Part shown: positions 58,253 to 59,482 of the stretch, in pieces
How the letters are laid out: the number at the start of each line of letters is the position of its first letter
How positions within the stretch are numbered: the first letter of the stretch is position 1
Assembly: GCA_017554385.1 (NCBI GenBank)
Contig: JAFZIL010000055.1
Coordinates: 1-59,482, forward strand
DNA: 59,482 nucleotides
Source: Prevotella sp.
Lineage (GTDB): Bacteria; Bacteroidota; Bacteroidia; Bacteroidales; Bacteroidaceae
Reading direction: 5' to 3'
The notes under the pieces: model-generated
What the model was told of the DNA's origin: nothing
What the model saw: only the letters and a program-made list of their open reading frames with translations
Database searches by the model: none
Program-made: the position numbers and the translations under genes

Positions 58253-59482
58253 TTACATTACACCAATTGACTGAAGTATCGATCCTGCGCTCGGCGAAAT
58301 CATGTCACTGAAGAAGAACGGAGCACATCCGAGGCCTGCCACACAGAATATGAGGCAAATGACGGCGACGCGCTCGTCCCAAGTGGCGTCGGTCAGCTCG
58401 AGGAAGTGCTTGTTCTCGACCTCGCCATAGAGAATCTTGCCGACAACACGCAGGATGTAGACTGCGGTGACGACAATCGACGTACAGGCGATGATGGTGG
58501 CCACCATGCGGAACGACGTGTTCGGGTCGCCCACCAACGGGTCGGCACCGAAGGCACCCACGAAGATGGTCATCTCGGCAATGAAGCCCGAGAAGCCTGG
58601 CAGACCGAGGTTGGCCAAACCAGCAATGACATAGCCCACGGCGAGGAACGGCATGATCTTCATCAGACCGGCCAGCTCGCGGATATCACGGGTGTGGGTA
58701 CGACCGTAGATCATACCGATGAGGGCAAAGAACAGGGCCGTCATCAATCCGTGGGAGAGCATCTGCAGGATGGCACCCGTCACAGCCGTCTGACTCATCA
58801 TCAGCAGGGCGAAGAGCACGAGGCCGCAGTGCGACACCGACGAGTAGGCGTTGATGTACTTCAGGTCGGTCTGCACGCAAGCGGAGAAGGCTCCGTAGAC
58901 CACGCTGATGGTGGTGAGGATGATAAAGATCCACGACAGCTGCTGAGCAGCGTCAGGGAGCAGATACATGGCTACGCGGAAGCAGCCATAGCCTCCGAGC
59001 TTCATCAGCACACCGGCATGGAGCATCGACACGGCGGTAGGCGCTGAGGCGTGACCGTCGGGGCTCCATGTGTGGAACGGGAACAGGGCGCCCAGCACAC
59101 CGAAACCGATGAAGATGAAGGGGAAGAAGGCATTCTGTATGCCCACGGGAATGGCGTGCGACGTGGCGGCAATCTCGTTGACGTTCATTGTGAACGTGCC
59201 GCTGTAGACACCGTTGAAGTAGTAGATGCCCAGGATGCCGAGGATGAGCAGGGCCGAGCCGCCCATCAGCATCAGCGTGAGCTTCATGGCCGAATACTCC
59301 TTATGGTCTGAGCCCCATACGCCGATGAGCAGGTACATGGGGATGAGGGCCACCTCGTAGAACATGAACATGGTGAACATGTCGGTGCAGATGAAGAAGC
59401 CGAACACACCCGTCGACAGCAGGGTGAACCAAAGGAAGTACTCCTTGGTGAGGGGCTTCAGCTTCCACGAGGCGAAGGTGCC
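58253..59482 (-). CDS. nuoM: NADH-quinone oxidoreductase subunit M, 5' end cut by the window
   Basis: At least 409 codons are open to the window edge; the frame continues without a stop through the GTG at 59407 (GTFASWKLKPLTKEYFLWF upstream), so the true start lies outside. NuoM features: FMFYEVALIPMYLLIGVWG (conserved Glu helix), FHTWSPDGHASAPTAVSMLHAG (split: FHTWSPDGHASAPTA), AYSSVSHCGLVLFALL and GLPGFSGFIAEMTIF. It is a proton-translocating, antiporter-like subunit. nuoN follows 18 bases later. Confidence 0.96.
   Translation of the reverse strand, partial: GTFASWKLKPLTKEYFLWFTLLSTGVFGFFICTDMFTMFMFYEVALIPMYLLIGVWGSDHKEYSAMKLTLMLMGGSALLILGILGIYYFNGVYSGTFTMNVNEIAATSHAIPVGIQNAFFPFIFIGFGVLGALFPFHTWSPDGHASAPTAVSMLHAGVLMKLGGYGCFRVAMYLLPDAAQQLSWIFIILTTISVVYGAFSACVQTDLKYINAYSSVSHCGLVLFALLMMSQTAVTGAILQMLSHGLMTALFFALIGMIYGRTHTRDIRELAGLMKIMPFLAVGYVIAGLANLGLPGFSGFIAEMTIFVGAFGADPLVGDPNTSFRMVATIIACTSIVVTAVYILRVVGKILYGEVENKHFLELTDATWDERVAVICLIFCVAGLGCAPFFFSDMISPSAGSILQSIGVM

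Noticed and set aside
58406-59047. 213-codon plus-strand frame opposite nuoM
   Set aside because: Low-complexity His/Asp/Glu/Gly product, antisense shadow of a clear membrane subunit.

Overview
The window looks like chromosome of a Bacteroidales bacterium, most likely Prevotellaceae. Most transcription units start with the Bacteroidota promoter (TAnnTTTG at -7, often TTTG about 20 bases upstream), and the gene content (DUF4407, DUF2723, DUF3098, type-B T9SS sorting domain, POT peptide transporter beside an S9 peptidase, HU-like protein) is typical of the group. Housekeeping genes seen are ftsZ (5' part only), lepA, mtaB, aat-clpA-clpS, a glutamine synthetase, uvrA, xth, glyA and nuoM-nuoN (nuoM cut by the window end). 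No rRNA, tRNA or CRISPR array was recognised.

Layout. 1-127 is the ftsZ 5' end. 237-4279 is a minus-strand run of seven mostly unrecognised genes including a DUF4407 membrane/coiled-coil protein. Divergent from it, 4402-6518 is a tight operon: exported caspase-like peptidase, ECF-type sigma factor, membrane anti-sigma-like protein. It is followed by a truncated anti-sigma paralogue, a small zinc-ribbon protein, a large exported TPR-CHAT (caspase-fold) protein on the minus strand, an exported TPR-like protein and an exported 25-residue-repeat protein (to 12036). A gene-free, repeat-packed kilobase follows (12037-12970). 12971-35314 is mainly minus strand: Crp/Fnr regulator, lepA, glycosyltransferase, mtaB, TPR protein, metallo-hydrolase, the N-degron set aat/clpA/clpS, glutamine synthetase, GH105 enzyme, S9 peptidase, exported nuclease/phosphatase-like protein, POT transporter, beta-barrel protein and a LysM periplasmic-binding-like protein. 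35436-44860 holds a T9SS protein, uvrA, xth, glyA and two tandem dCache sensors (the first a dead, truncated kinase). 44897-53701 holds an HU-like protein, a membrane winged-helix regulator, a Y1/RAYT-like transposase-family protein, a BlaI/BlaR1-like pair, DUF2723 and DUF3098 proteins. 53892-56553 is a small accessory island (RhuM, a 96-aa orphan, HepT/MntA toxin-antitoxin pair) with large palindromes; nuoN and nuoM close the window.

Two themes stand out. First, 4.4-12.0 kb looks like an envelope-located proteolytic signalling island: two caspase-fold proteins predicted to be exported, next to a sigma factor and a single-pass anti-sigma candidate. The architecture recalls proteolysis-released sigma factors (for example Craspase/Csx30/CASP-sigma) but is predicted to act in the periplasm; this is inference. 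Second, the window is rich in palindromic or low-complexity repeats, both between genes (12288-12755, 45631-45722, 55208-55452, 56678-56740) and, without breaking frame, inside genes (uvrA twice, the BlaR1-like protein, the DUF2723 protein twice, the RAYT-like protein, and the signal peptide of the exported nuclease-like protein). A RAYT-like HUH protein in the same window offers a possible, untested link.

Functional assignments come from motif recognition by eye; no database search or structure prediction was run.
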